NCBI GenBank assembly: GCA_006538405.1
Contig: BJKQ01000017.1
Coordinates: 124,001 to 188,000, forward strand
DNA from: Hansfordia pulvinata
Taxonomy: Eukaryota; Ascomycota; Sordariomycetes; Xylariales
DNA: 64,000 bases
Reading direction: 5' to 3'
Part shown: positions 13,739 through 24,565 of the stretch, in pieces
Numbering within the stretch: position 1 is the first letter of the stretch
Layout: each line of letters starts with the position of its first letter
Position numbers and translations under genes: made by a program
The notes under the pieces: generated by a model
Told to the model about the DNA's origin: nothing
Seen by the model: only the letters and a program-made list of their open reading frames with translations
Databases searched by the model: none

Positions 13739-15246
13739 TCAGGTGGCCCCCCCCGGTTTTCCCCCGTGTTGCTATTCTTGGAACGCCAGACAGACCCGCG
13801 ACGCCCGTTAGCGGTAGTCCCATCTGTCCCGACCGACCGTCCGTACGGGGCTGACATCTCTCTCTCTCTCTCCTCGTGTTCTCGAGGGGGCGGTATGAGT
13901 ACTCGTACACCTGTCCGTGTCCATCTGCCGGTTCTTCTGTTGCCTCACCGACTTTGCCGCCTCGTTGCGCGACGGACTCTGAGGTTCTGTTATCGAGAGC
14001 GGGGGCCGGGGTCCGGGGGCGAAGAACAGAAAAGAAGGGGGGAGTGAGAAGGGTGTGGGGGGGCGATAGAATCATCGTCGTCCGCTGGTCTTCGGCAATT
14101 GCGAGAGATGGGGGGATTAGAGGAGAAGGCGAACGGTGGCGAGGTTCTTTCCTCTCCATCCCTTCCCCCCCCCCCCTCCCACGTTGTTGGAAGTTCCTCG
14201 GGCGTGGAATGAGGGTGGCAAAGTGCCCGAGATGGCCTACGCGTATCCGTAGACGTGTCCTGACTGATCGACACACGGAATCCCCGTGTTTTGTATTTTT
14301 TTTTTTTTCACTTCTGGGGAGAGAGGGAAAGGCGAAACTTGTCAAGAGCCGCATGGCAGACCGATGGATCCCGGCGACAGCACGAGTACCGGTGGGTTGG
14401 TTGAGTCGTCTGTTACGGGTGGCGAGTGGCGAGTGGCGAGTCCTTAGTCGTCCTTTCTGCGGGCTTTCCTCTCTCTCTCTCTCTCTTCCTGTTCGGTATG
14501 GTCGGTCCCCTGGTTCGTCCTCTCGTCCTGTTCACGTCACGCACTCACACTATCGCAGTCGCCTCTCTTCCCCGTACCTTCTCTTCATTCTAGCCTCTCC
14601 GGGGGTGGAGTGTTCATTCGAGAATGGGGGAGTGTCCCGTCCCCTCGGAGCGCCCCCCTCTTCTTCCCCAGTGAAATGCTTCCAGAAATATTCCAGGCGC
14701 CCCCCCTTGTTCGCCCCTGTGGAGGCGGGCAGGCGCAAACGAGATGAGAATGAGAGAGAGAAGACGAGAGCCCAGGCCAGCTCATCGTCATTGCTTCAGT
14801 ACGAGCGAGCACTTTGGCTGACTTTGGGACATTACGGAGTAGTCTCTCCCCCAACCCATTACCCCGGTCTTGTGGCAGGGGTTTGGGGGAGGGGGGGGGG
14901 TGGCTCCCCCTTTTTGGGGGATTTGGGTTTATCGCTCCCTCATTTCTCTCTCGTTCGTGGGTCGGAATATGACGCCAAATAACAAAACGGCCGGTCAAGG
15001 CGATGGAGAGTCCCCAGACTGTAATGAGGGGGGGCAGGCGCGCATGGGTCGCACGTGGGTTTCGCTTACCGGTGGCACGGACACTGCGAGATTTGCCTGA
15101 CCCGGCCCGGTATTCGGTGAGAAAGAGTGAGTGACGGGGGGGAGAGGGAAGATCTATTTGTGGCTCGCTCGTCTGTCATTATTATTGTCTTGGAAACGGA
15201 CACGCATTCGCGCCCGTGGCTCCCCGGAAGGGAAGAGAGAAGTGAT

Positions 15247-15269
15247 GAGAGAGAGAGAGAGAGAGAGAA
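15247..15269. repeat. GA dinucleotide microsatellite
   Basis: Uninterrupted alternating GA run of about 11 units. Confidence 0.9.
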
Positions 15270-17286
15270 CGTCACGACGTTGAGGGTCACCCAGTCTGTT
15301 TACGATACTCGCACTGGACGTGCCGGTGTGATTAGTGTGCTGTGACTGCATCGTCACCGCGCTCGTCGCAAGCCTCGTCCTCATGCCCTCGTTGAGGAAG
15401 GGCGGCAACCAGCGGTGTCTGCTCGTGCGAGTGCGTGCATTGCCCTCAAAAGTAAGTCAGACACGCATCGCGGGTGCTGCCCGTGGCGATCCGGAAGAGG
15501 GCGCTGCGAATCTCGACGGGGGACGGATGCAGAATGCACACGCTGTTGACCGCAGAACGCCCCCTTCTGCATCGTGGCTGCATGTCCGCATACGAGTATC
15601 CATTTATCTTCTCCCTCTTTTTTCCCCTCTTTTCCTTTTCCGCTGGCAGACGCCGCTGCCGCAACGGATTACTCGGTTCCCCTCCCCTTACCCATCCTCA
15701 TCCTGCACGGCAGGGCCCGCCATGTCGCTCTCTCCACCCTCTCTCTGCTCGCGCCCTTTTTGATTTATACATTATCATGGAATTTTTTTTTTCACGTCCC
15801 CCTGCAGACCGCCCTTCCCATTCTCCGTCGACGACACGACAACGACCCGGGACCTACAAGGGTCAGGGTTCAGGGGATCTACGGTCCGACGCGCCCGCGT
15901 TCACGCTAAAGCACAGACTCTTTTTTTTCTTTCTTCTCTCTCTCTCTGGCGGGGAAACTAATGCAGATTCCCCGCTGTTATGGAAGAAACAGGCAGGTGA
16001 ATTTAAAAATGCGATAGACGACCACAGAAAGCCGCGACGGGCGGGAGCTGCGGCTAAGGAACATCCCGCGGACGTGCCCTTCTGTCCGTCTGTCCGCCCG
16101 TGCCCGCCCGAGTGTGTCTGTGTCTGTCTGTGTCCGTGTCTGTGCGCACGGATAGAGTACTCGTACGTCACACAATGTGAGGTCGACGGCGGCACCCGCC
16201 CTTTTCACCTACGATCACCGGCGAGTATCCCTACTCTGTACTGCCCCCTCGCTGCTTTTGATGAGTCTGTGCCCTGTCCGCCTTCCTCAAGCTTAACCTT
16301 GTTGCAACACGTCGAAAGGAGTCCAAAGAGAAAGAAGAAGAAAAAACGAAACAAGAAAAGACAAGAAAACAAAGCATCGTGCGCTCTCGCAGGCGGTGGC
16401 CGGGGTTCGGGGGATCCTGCCCGCGCCCCGAATCCTTCGCAACTGACATCTACGAGTGACGAGGCTGTCGAAATTGTCTTTGAGAGATTTCCCTCTGCCA
16501 TCCCCCTGTCACAAACAACATATACCCGGTAAACAAGCGCAGAAGCCACAAGTCCTGCCTCGTCCTGCCAGCTCAGCGAAGAAAACACACACACACACCC
16601 CGGCCGCCCGCGCGCGGCCGGCAACGATCCGTTCGTCGCGTCGCCCGTGGAGGGTCACAGCTCGCTCACGAGGAAGACGCGCGCGCGGGCTTGCAAGGGG
16701 CCCAGAAGCTCGGCGACCACAAAACCCCGGCCGAGTGAGTGAGTGGGTGATGGGTTGTTGTGCCCGCGCGCGCGGGCTGTCACCCATCGTCGTCATGCAA
16801 GCACAGGTAGCCCAGCCACCCCGTGCCGTATCGCGTCGTATCGCACATGCGTCGTATACCTTGCTCCTCCTATCCAGCCAGGGCAGAGGTCGAGCGAGTG
16901 CGTGAGGTCTGGCGAGAACACTCCCTGTCTCGTCTCCATCGCGTAACCAGTATTACCAACCTTCCCCCCCATCCTCGGCGGAAGAAACGCATCAAGGCCC
17001 GACTGTCACCCTCAGGAAAAGGGGGGCTGGATGGCTGGCTGGCTATCTGGCTGGTTGGGTGTGTGCGTGCGTGTTGCCGTATCACACACACGAACACACA
17101 CACCCACACACACACACGGCCCAGCTCATCTTCCCTCAACCTGATCCGACCAGCCCGCCACGCATCGCCCACCGGAGACTCGTAGACGAGGGGACGGCCG
17201 AGCCGTGGCCTGGCGTGGGCGTCGCTCGGAAAGTAAGGAACCCTGCGTCCCGTCGGCTGCAGGGACTCCGGGTCTGCACTGCAACT

Positions 17287-17293
<7 letters not shown>

Positions 17294-17323
<30 letters not shown>
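17294..17323. repeat. CA dinucleotide microsatellite
   Basis: About 15 uninterrupted CA units; a shorter interrupted CA tract lies at about 17084-17118. Confidence 0.95.
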
Positions 17324-17325
<2 letters not shown>

Positions 17326-18345
17326 TCGGTAATCTACCTAGATATATCTGATTTTTGAATTACCCGTCGCATCCGCGGCTGAACCCCTGCGCTCGCGCAA
17401 AGGGAGCGCCACGGTGCGCTGCGACGGAAGCGGGCAGACGGACTGGACCAACAGGTGAATTTTTCTGATTTTATCCGTGAGCGAGCTGCATATCACCCCG
17501 TCGGAATGGCTTGGTGGTGATTAGAAAAGATGCTTCCCTCTCATCTAAGACTTATAGAGAATACCCGCCCGCCCCGGACCTTTCAGAACGGGACACGGGA
17601 CGGCAGAGCTGCCGTCCCTTCATCGTCCGCTGGTCCGTCCGTCCGTCCGCCGTCTCCGTAGCAAGACGGTTCACGCCCTCTCACGGGTGTCGTCTCGACG
17701 CACAGAGTCTGTGCGAGTAGCCCGTAAACCGAAGTGCGAGTACGTCCAGATTTGTCAGTAAGAGCAGCAGCAGACCGATCTCGTGACATATTGCCGGCTC
17801 GGAGAAGAAAAGAGTATCTCATCACCAAGCAGAGGTCGTGACTACATATAAGGCATCATACGCGGCAGTTCTGGGAGCCGTCGGCGGGGTACACTGTAAG
17901 TTGCAGGCCCCGGAAGAGCCGACTCTTTCCGGAACTGCCGCGCATCATGCCTTGTACGTAGCCATAACCTTGGCCGGAACAGAGCTGCCACGCGATACAC
18001 CTTTCGATTCGTCTAGAGAGAAAACTTCAGCGCTGCGATTGCCTGGTGGCAGATCCTGAACGGTGTGGTCGTTTCATCAAATTCCTAATCGGTCGTTCCA
18101 AGAATCTATTAAGTCGAAAACCGTAATTCTTTGATTTCAACATGTATATACCTCATACAAGTATAATGAATCATCTTCATATACCCCTTCCCAACTACAG
18201 CCTCAAATATTAACTGTAAACGATACGCTGTTTTGGTTCTGCAGTAATATACTAAGGAATATCACCAGCAAGGCTCTTTGACATTCGTGCGAGTCTCTTC
18301 ACCTTGCACCGAGGAACCTCTCGCTCTTCCGGTTCTTACCTGCTC

Positions 18346-19723
18346 TCAATCCCTCCACTGCTTCCAGGCCTCCCGGGGCATGCTCCCGCCGCCGTTGTAC
18401 ACGTAGCGCCGGGGCGTCTCGTGCTTGGGCTTGGGCTTCTTCAGGCCGCGGTCCGGCATCCCGACGCCCGCCGGGTTCTCGGCGAGGGCCAGGAGCCTGC
18501 GCTTGCGGTTCTCCGCGCTGGCCTCGGGCTCCAGCTGCTGCATGTACAGCTCGACCGCGGCCACGACGGGCGCCGCCGCCGAGCCGCCGCCAAAGTCGGG
18601 CACCCGCGGGCCCGCCCGGACCCCGCCGCCGGGGCCCAGCACGTCCACGGCCGCCCCGAAGTTGGACTTGAGCCGCATCTCCAGCGTCATGCCCTCCGCC
18701 GTGCCCACCGTGATCGCCGCGTCCGACCTGGCCGGGATGACGTCGTCGGCCGGTTGCTGTTTGTTGATAATGGTCAGCTCGTGATTTCCACCTAGGGTGA
18801 TTGGATGGCAAAAAAAAAAAAAAAAAAAAAAAAAAACAGCGCAGCCCCAGCGGCATTATTGGTGAGTTTTTTTTTCGGAATCGTGGTGGCAAGCTTACCC
18901 CTGGATTCGAAGACCCCGCGGATACAATCACGGGGATCCCCTTCTCCGTCGCCTTCTTGATACTCTGCAGCACCTTGTCACTGTACCCTGGGCCCTTCTC
19001 TCTGTTCCCCCTCTTCTTGAAGAAGCCTGCATGACACGGACGGGTCAGCTCATCGAAAGCCGTTCTGTCGGGAAACGAGTCGAGGTAAAGATGAGATAAA
19101 TGTCTTGGGGGGTTGACGGACTTAGCGGTATGACTATGTTGGAAGTCTCTTTGGTTTTGTGCGAGCTGAGAATGTTCTCGACGGCCAGCTCAATGCCTTC
19201 CTGGAGGTCGTACACCGTGTCCTGCGTGCAAGTGTATGTGAGCCTTCTGACCGCAAGAGCGGCTTGCATCTCCATCAGGGGTCAAAGAGCGGAGGCTCAC
19301 CTTTTCTGACTGGCAGACTTGTACATAGTAGATCTTGGCCTTGCGCAAGAACCCGAATTCCTTCCCGGCAATGATCGACCCGACGGCGTTTGCGTGGTTG
19401 ATCTCGGAGTTGGGGTCGTCGAGCGTCCACGCTTTGTTCGTGGTCATGTGGCCCTCCACCGCGCCTTCGAGGTCTTCGTCTTCGAGGTCGATGCCGCAGT
19501 CCAGCACGTAAGCATACATGCCAGCGCCGTGCTCCTCCCGGTCCCCTTCGTACAGGTATTTCTGTCCTTCGATGTCGGCCTGCTGGTGAGACACACGGAT
19601 GTGTTGCGGGGCTTCCTCTGCCCCTTCCCCTCGCTTTAACAGCTCCGTCGGCTGTTCCGCGGTGCCAGTGGCCAACCCGGCCGAGAGGAGCCACAGGATA
19701 GATAGGTGAACAACGAGTGTCAT
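18346..19723 (-). CDS. Divergent subtilisin-like (S8) peptidase, four-exon model
   Basis: Model exons: 19723-19301, 19221-19122, 19026-18899 and about 18777-18346 (about 360 aa). Introns are 79, 95 and about 121 nt. A hydrophobic start (residues 1-20) suggests a signal peptide. The S8 triad is visible: Asp in AYVLDCGID (about D75), His in NHANAVGSIIAG (about H110), and Ser in GGGSAAAPVVAAV (about S283). A segment equivalent to the subtilisin oxyanion strand reads IPVIVSAGSSNPG, with Ser where Asn normally follows AG, so activity is uncertain. No clear I9 inhibitor prodomain is seen. The last acceptor is problematic: the natural CCTAG site gives an early stop, and only a weak GAG acceptor at 18778 restores the frame. 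Intron 2 has a non-ideal GTCCGT donor. The gene may be decaying. A consensus donor (GTAAGA) just after the stop suggests a 3' UTR intron. Confidence 0.65.
18810..18836. repeat. A27/T27 homopolymer inside an S8 gene intron
   Basis: Twenty-seven consecutive A on the plus strand, i.e. T27 on the coding strand, lying just upstream of the intron 3 acceptor region. A run this long is prone to slippage and to sequencing error. Confidence 0.95.
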
Positions 19724-20052
19724 CCTTGGTAGGAGAACTATGACGGCTGAGAACCGATCTGCGTCAAGACAAGGGACCACGGCAGGGCCTCCCTTTTGAC
19801 TGGGCGATAATTCGATACTACGATACTGCCCACGTGATGCGTAGACAGACACCGCTTCAAGCCCCGTGACCTGACGTCAACCCTTAGCCTAGGACCGATG
19901 AGGGATGAAAACGAGAAGGGGAGCAGGGTTGAAAATGCCGACGAGTACAGGGTTTATACAATGATGCCTGATGATTGATCTATTTTAAGAAACGGCTGAC
20001 CGCTGACGGTCCACTCCAGCCACTTCAACTTAATCAGTTATTGAAGCAGGAC

Positions 20053-20118
20053 GCTATGTTATTACAGTCGCGCGTAAGCGACGGGGCAATGCTATTATAC
20101 TCGCACGTAAGCGACGGG
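20053..20118. repeat. Imperfect direct repeat, two copies
   Basis: Copy 1 is 20053-20086 and copy 2 is 20091-20118. Both start GCTAT, have a TTATAC/TTATTACA core and end GTAAGCGACGGG. Indels separate the copies. Confidence 0.75.
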
Positions 20119-20170
20119 TCGGTCGGTAAAACAAATAAATAACCGAACTGTACTAACCTTGAACTGGAGA

Positions 20171-20309
20171 GTTTTTATCGGTAAGCCGTACGTAAAGGGA
20201 TAGCTCAAGTACGTACTTTTAATCAACTTGCTGCTTATCCCTTTTACGGTTAATTCGGTTCGGAATATATAATACCTCGCTTCTAATACCGAGGCTTACC
20301 GAGTCAAAA
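20171..20309. mobile_element. Possible MITE-like element with terminal inverted repeats
   Basis: The left end contains TCGGTAAGCC (20178-20187) and the right end its exact reverse complement GGCTTACCGA (20293-20302). The match extends outwards imperfectly (GTTTTTA versus reverse-complemented GTCAAAAC). A second internal inverted match involves GTAAAGGGATA near 20191 and TTATCCCTTTTACGG near 20236. At about 139 bp with no coding capacity it fits a non-autonomous element or a hairpin remnant. No target-site duplication is evident, so confidence is low. Confidence 0.35.
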
Positions 20310-20759
20310 CTTCTAAGAACTACCTATTTGCAACCTACCGTCGCACGGGATCTCTTTCGAATTTGTTCGTTAATAAACCATTAAGCTATGAAGTGGGGAC
20401 TTATTAACGATTGGCGCGCCTCCTTTTTGCCTCTATGTAAGAAACAGGCAGATGTTGTGATGCATTTTGTCATAAGCGCGAAAGATATAGCCCTGCGAGC
20501 CATCTCGAGTAAAGCCTTCGGGCTCTCAAAATCTTAGATATCTTCAATCTGAATAAGATGCTTATAAATGGGCACTCAGCTAAGCTAACTGGATGCGACT
20601 AACCGAGAGCCGGTGTGTTACCTTCTCGAGGTACGGCCGCGTGAAAAAAAGAACAGAAAATAAAACCCCAGCTCGTTGTTATGGCTTATCACGAAACCGT
20701 CTTACATGGGACTTTCTATCACCCGATACCGTAAACACAACTCCAAAGCCACGCAGCCG

Positions 20760-21440
20760 CGGGTCTTAAACCAGTTCATGGGGTTCGCGGCGGACAGCGA
20801 GTCCTGGGAGAAGCCAAGAAGGCGGTGTGCAACTCGGCGTTCAAGAGCGCGGCGTGCAACGCGAGGAAATCCTCGTGCTACCAGACTCTGTTATCCGCTA
20901 TCCTTTTCGCTCGAAGCGCTTGGGATGCTCACCGATCTTTCCGGGCCCCGTGCCTGCCCCGCGGCCCGCCCAGTGGCCATGAAGCGGAGATGTGGGCCAC
21001 CCGAAGCCGGGAGACTCGGGCCTCGTCTGGGAGAAGTTGAGCCGAGACGAAGTTCCGCGCGGCGCTCTCGCGTCGACCGGGCGTCCGCGGTGTCGCCATC
21101 ACGGAGTACGGGTTCGACGCCAACCTGTGGCCTACCAACCTCGAGAACTCCCGCTTCACCGATAAGATCCAGCAATGGAAAACGCCGGCACTTCCTGCCG
21201 GGGAATCCATAATACGCCCACCTGAAGTGCGTACCTACTTAAGCCATTCTTTAACGTAGGTCTCGCAGACAAGACCTCTCCTCTTGAAGGTCAGTACAAT
21301 TACGGCTATCCATGCATTTCGCCCCCCTCCCGTCGCCCATGTACGAGTTCGACCCGTTCGCCGATATCCCAGGGGGCAGGTGGGTCCGGAGCTTGAGAGT
21401 TCCTAAAATTGACTTCGGACCACTGCTAATCACGTCACAG
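20760..21440 (+). pseudogene. Decayed coding fragments, family not recognised
   Basis: GC-rich patches in an AT-rich island translate to coherent short peptides in changing frames. Examples are GEAKKAVCNSAFKSAACNAR (from about 20808), VAITEYGFDANLWPTNLENS (from about 21092) and MHFAPLPSPMYEFDPFADIP (from 21312). No single frame joins them and no domain is recognised. The most economical reading is one or more genes broken by mutation or rearrangement. Spurious translation of GC-rich DNA remains possible. Confidence 0.35.
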
Positions 21441-22503
21441 GTGTGGCGATCTAAACAATCTGCGGATTGTCGGGCTTTTCGAGGCGAATTTAACGGGATA
21501 TATCGCCGACGTGCTTTTGTCTTATTACATAATCAGGCCGGAACTTCTTGCAGTACACTACAATGCGCGGCGCGCGGGCGACGGCGAAGGTGATAATAAA
21601 AACCTACCTTTAATTTAGGTGCCTAACGGACAACGCACTGCATGTATTCTGATCAATCCAAAGCGGCATATTTCTAATCAGAATGGCTTAATGGTTAGAG
21701 AATAATAATACCATATTGCCTCTCTCCCTAACTCCCCTCCCGCCGACCCGCATGCTCCGAATACTAAATATGGAGATGAGACGATAGAAGAACTACCAGC
21801 TGAGTTCCGTCTACCTATCGTCCGTCTGTCCGTTGGCCCACCCCAGGGCCAGTGGTTCGCTGCCCGCCAAGTTTCATAGCAAGTCATTTTCTCCTCCTCC
21901 CGGGAGACGCAAGTCAGATGAAGCAGGGTGATACCGGATGTCAGAATCGGATATCAACCCAGGTAAGACCCAGATCCCAGCCCACGTACCAGCGTGCAGC
22001 ATCTCTCTCAATAGAACAGCATGGGAAAGCAGTAGGCGCAGATTCAGCAACGGAACGATGAGTGAAAGTGCACCCGCACGAGTGGAGGGAGAAAAAGGAA
22101 TGCAGCTAGGATCCCTTTCGAGGTAGTTTGCATTCTTCGGCAAAAAGATTCCGCTTCCTGTAATATCGCCGTAACCCCATTTCTTCGTTCAATTAGGCTA
22201 CCCGGCAACTAGACTTGTGGGGTGCTATTCAGTTCTGCCCCCTAGGTGCTCCTGTTGTTTAGAACCTCGTGTTCAAAAGAGGTTTAAGTACCTACTTAGT
22301 GAGGCATTATGTAACCTGGTGACTTCATTGTGACAAGGGCTCGTATAAAGGGCTTAACAAAAGCCCTGAGTTACTGACAAAACCGAAAGTTATGTCAACT
22401 GCTGGTGCTTGCACGCTGGTGCGGTCGGGGTTTTGATGTCAAGAAATACCCTAGTTACTCTCTTTGGACGACAGGGCGTGTTTGGTGTCGGATTTTTTAG
22501 TAT

Positions 22504-23474
22504 CTATTCACTCTCCTCACTCGCTTTCTGTGCGTTATAAATCCGCCAGAACCGCTCCTTCCATGCCACCGCAACCTCGTTGAAGCCTTCGATTGCCAGC
22601 AGAGATTGAACGAGATCTCTGAAATCCCTGACGTTGCTCTTAGGCACGTATTCCAGGTCCATGGCCCCGCACACGCAGAACTTTGTTCTGATCCAGTCCT
22701 TGGGCACAAACCCCCCCACCTCCCAATCAATAACGCCGACGGCGTTGTCGTTGTCGCGATCTACGATGATGTTGGTCGGCCCCATGTCGCAGTGGTGAAA
22801 GACGAAGCCGCCACCGCAGTCCATACCGACCTCTCGGCAACGTGCGAGCAGCTCCTCGTGGGAGAAGAGCTCCTTAGGGCCGGGGGTAATAACCACGTTT
22901 CGGAAAGCTCATTGCCATCGACGCCGCAAATCGAGCTGCTTGTCTCCTTCGCAGCCAACTCCTTGCAGGCTTCCACGATTCGGCGAGCACACACCGTCTT
23001 CTCTTCTGGAAGCATGTCCGGCCACACCTTGTCGAGGATCTCGCCCGGCACGCGGGTGGTGACGAGGTAGTAGCGATTATTGGCTTCCAAATGGTAGAGG
23101 ACGCGTGGGATGGTGAACGTCAAGGGTGGCCCTTTTTTGTCGTTGTGAAGGTAGTCCAAAGTGACGTGCTCGCGCGTTCTTCTCGAGTGTTGTATCTCCT
23201 GGATTTTGAGGAAGGCGTCGCCGATCCGCCAGGCTACGTTCTTGTCGCCGGCATCGTTAACGAGTGGGAACGGGCAGGCCGCTGTGCTCGTACACGAGCT
23301 AGTAGGCGGCGGGTCTCGTTCGGATATTGAGAAGAACCCGCCGGCGCCATCGCCCCAGGAGCATCCGGATGTGGGAGCTTGAGATGAGTGTTCGAGAAGA
23401 ATCTTGTGCCCTATAACCCAGTGATTCTCATCGACCGAAACGATGGAATTTCGAACATGTTCAAGGTCGGACAT
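22504..23474 (-). pseudogene. APH/choline-kinase-like protein with an apparent frameshift
   Basis: The first frame runs from ATG at 23474 to about 22890; the second continues, shifted by one base, to TAG at 22506-22504. Together they give about 320 aa resembling the fungal aminoglycoside-phosphotransferase/kinase-like family. The N-lobe contains AWRIGDAFLKIQ, then YYLVTTRVPGEILDKVWPDM. The C-lobe has the Brenner motif HHCDMGPTNIIVD, with catalytic Asp and downstream Asn present, and the metal-binding VIDWE. Two lobes in different frames meeting within about 10 nt, with no GT-AG intron able to bridge them, points to a one-base indel near 22885-22900. This is either a pseudogene or an assembly error. 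The substrate cannot be told; members of this family in fungi are numerous and mostly uncharacterised. Confidence 0.7.
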
Positions 23475-23518
23475 GACGGTGTTGATTAGGGTGTTGACGA
23501 CGACGATGAATATGATGC

Positions 23519-23572
23519 GGGTGATGCCAGTGACGGTGATGATATGGGTGATGCCAGCGACGGTGGTGATGT
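23519..23572. repeat. Two-copy 27-bp tandem repeat
   Basis: Copies at 23519-23545 and 23546-23572, starting GGGTGATGCCAG and differing at a few bases. It lies 45 bp upstream of the ATG of the kinase-like gene, probably in its 5' UTR or promoter. Confidence 0.85.
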
Positions 23573-24480
23573 TGCTGTCGTGGTAGTGACATGGCCAGGT
23601 CTCGCGTTCTGGGTAGGCACCTTCCTATGTTAGGATCCCTACCTTTAAAGCACATTGCTCTGGGCCCACAATTCCGCTCTGCCACCCATTACCGCCTTTT
23701 CCGAAACAACGGCTTGCGCCCCCCTTGCTGTTTCTCAGGTACTATCATGTATTCACGTGTAGCCAGCAGGTGCGGTTGATAACTTGACCGACCTTTAACA
23801 CGACTACTGGAGGCTGCTCCGCGAATTTCTACGAGAACGAGGGTGAGAATGAGGGCGTTGCTAAGTAAAGGAAGAGACGCTATAGCCTATAGGTTAAGTA
23901 CCAGATTGAGAAATGACCACCACTCTACACGATCTGGCTTTTTGGTCTAGATGCGCTGCCCTGCGCCTGTAAAAGGCCGGCATGCTCCGGGCCACGTCTC
24001 TGTTAAGCATCGCCATCGGCGGGTCTTTCCATGGGGCCTCGGGACCCCGCCGCTGTCATATACATGCGTCTTCGCGCCGAGGTTTCTCAACGTACATGTA
24101 GCGACAATGAGGTACGCGTAGAAGGGCTTAAGGGACCGGAGTCGTTGCTTGACTGGGTTAATGCAGTGTGGCTTGTTGACCGGTTTCAGACGAGTGGCTA
24201 CCAACCGGCCAACACGCGCTCCAGCCTGCATATCGTGCCATGCCCACGTGAACAATCACCAACATCACTCCGGAAGCGGTACCCTGCCAATCAGAGGATC
24301 CGGCCAATGAGAGGTCTTATCGTAGGCACTAGGTACATTCAAGCGAGAAACGCGAAGGCGACCAGCATCGTACAGGCAACAATCATACCTTCAGTTTTCC
24401 CGACAGTCCTATGCGTTAGGTAGTTTCAGAAAGTAGCATATCTGCTGCCTTGAGTACCACTAAATATTGAATTATGTGGC

Positions 24481-24565
24481 AGCTACCACAGCTACCACAG
24501 CTACCACAGCTACCACAGCTACCACAGCTACCACAGCTACCACAGCTACCACAGCTACCACAGCT
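24481..24565. repeat. AGCTACCAC minisatellite, nine copies
   Basis: Nine perfect copies of the nonamer (24481-24561) plus a partial AGCT. The lack of divergence between copies implies recent expansion or homogenisation. Confidence 0.97.

Larger units (their letters stand above)
4655..18345. other. About 13.7 kb gene desert, GC-rich, simple-repeat rich
   Basis: No protein-coding gene can be supported. The longest frames (for example 294 aa at 5534-6418 minus, 368 aa at 13876-14982 plus, 352 aa at 15474-16532 plus) are compositionally random, overlap equally long frames on the other strand, and contain simple-repeat translations. Recurrent features are TACGAGTA/TACTCGTA octamers, TAGGTAC words (clusters 5077-5115, 11037-11100, 11806-11826), microsatellites, a pentamer array, a heptamer array and scattered CCAAT boxes. 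The stretch next to 4655 must hold the promoter and 5' UTR of the 147-aa gene, and the part before 18346 the 3' UTR of the subtilisin-like gene. Long noncoding transcripts cannot be excluded. Confidence 0.6.
19724..22503. other. More AT-rich intergenic island with repeat and coding remnants
   Basis: Base composition shifts visibly towards A/T compared with flanking GC-rich DNA, especially 19.95-20.68 kb and 21.45-22.5 kb. It holds a short direct repeat (20053-20118), a possible small inverted-repeat element (20171-20309) and GC-rich coding-like fragments (about 20760-21440). No intact gene is visible. AT-rich islands of this kind in Pezizomycotina often reflect old transposons with or without RIP mutation; I did not compute RIP indices. 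Confidence 0.5.

Noticed and set aside
13876..14982. 368-aa plus-strand open frame
   Set aside because: Random-looking composition, homopolymer translations, a competing long minus frame, and no domain or splice evidence; typical chance frame in GC-rich DNA.
15474..16532. 352-aa plus-strand open frame
   Set aside because: Begins at a non-ATG codon, spans CT/GA simple repeats, and no motif is recognisable.
21681..21715. tRNA-like GGCTTAATGGTTAGAG sequence
   Set aside because: It resembles an A box, but there is no matching B box (GGTTCRANNCC) or acceptor stem within 60-90 nt.
24481..24565. CRISPR-like regular array
   Set aside because: Units are only 9 bp with no spacers, so it is a minisatellite; CRISPR is not expected in a fungal nuclear genome.
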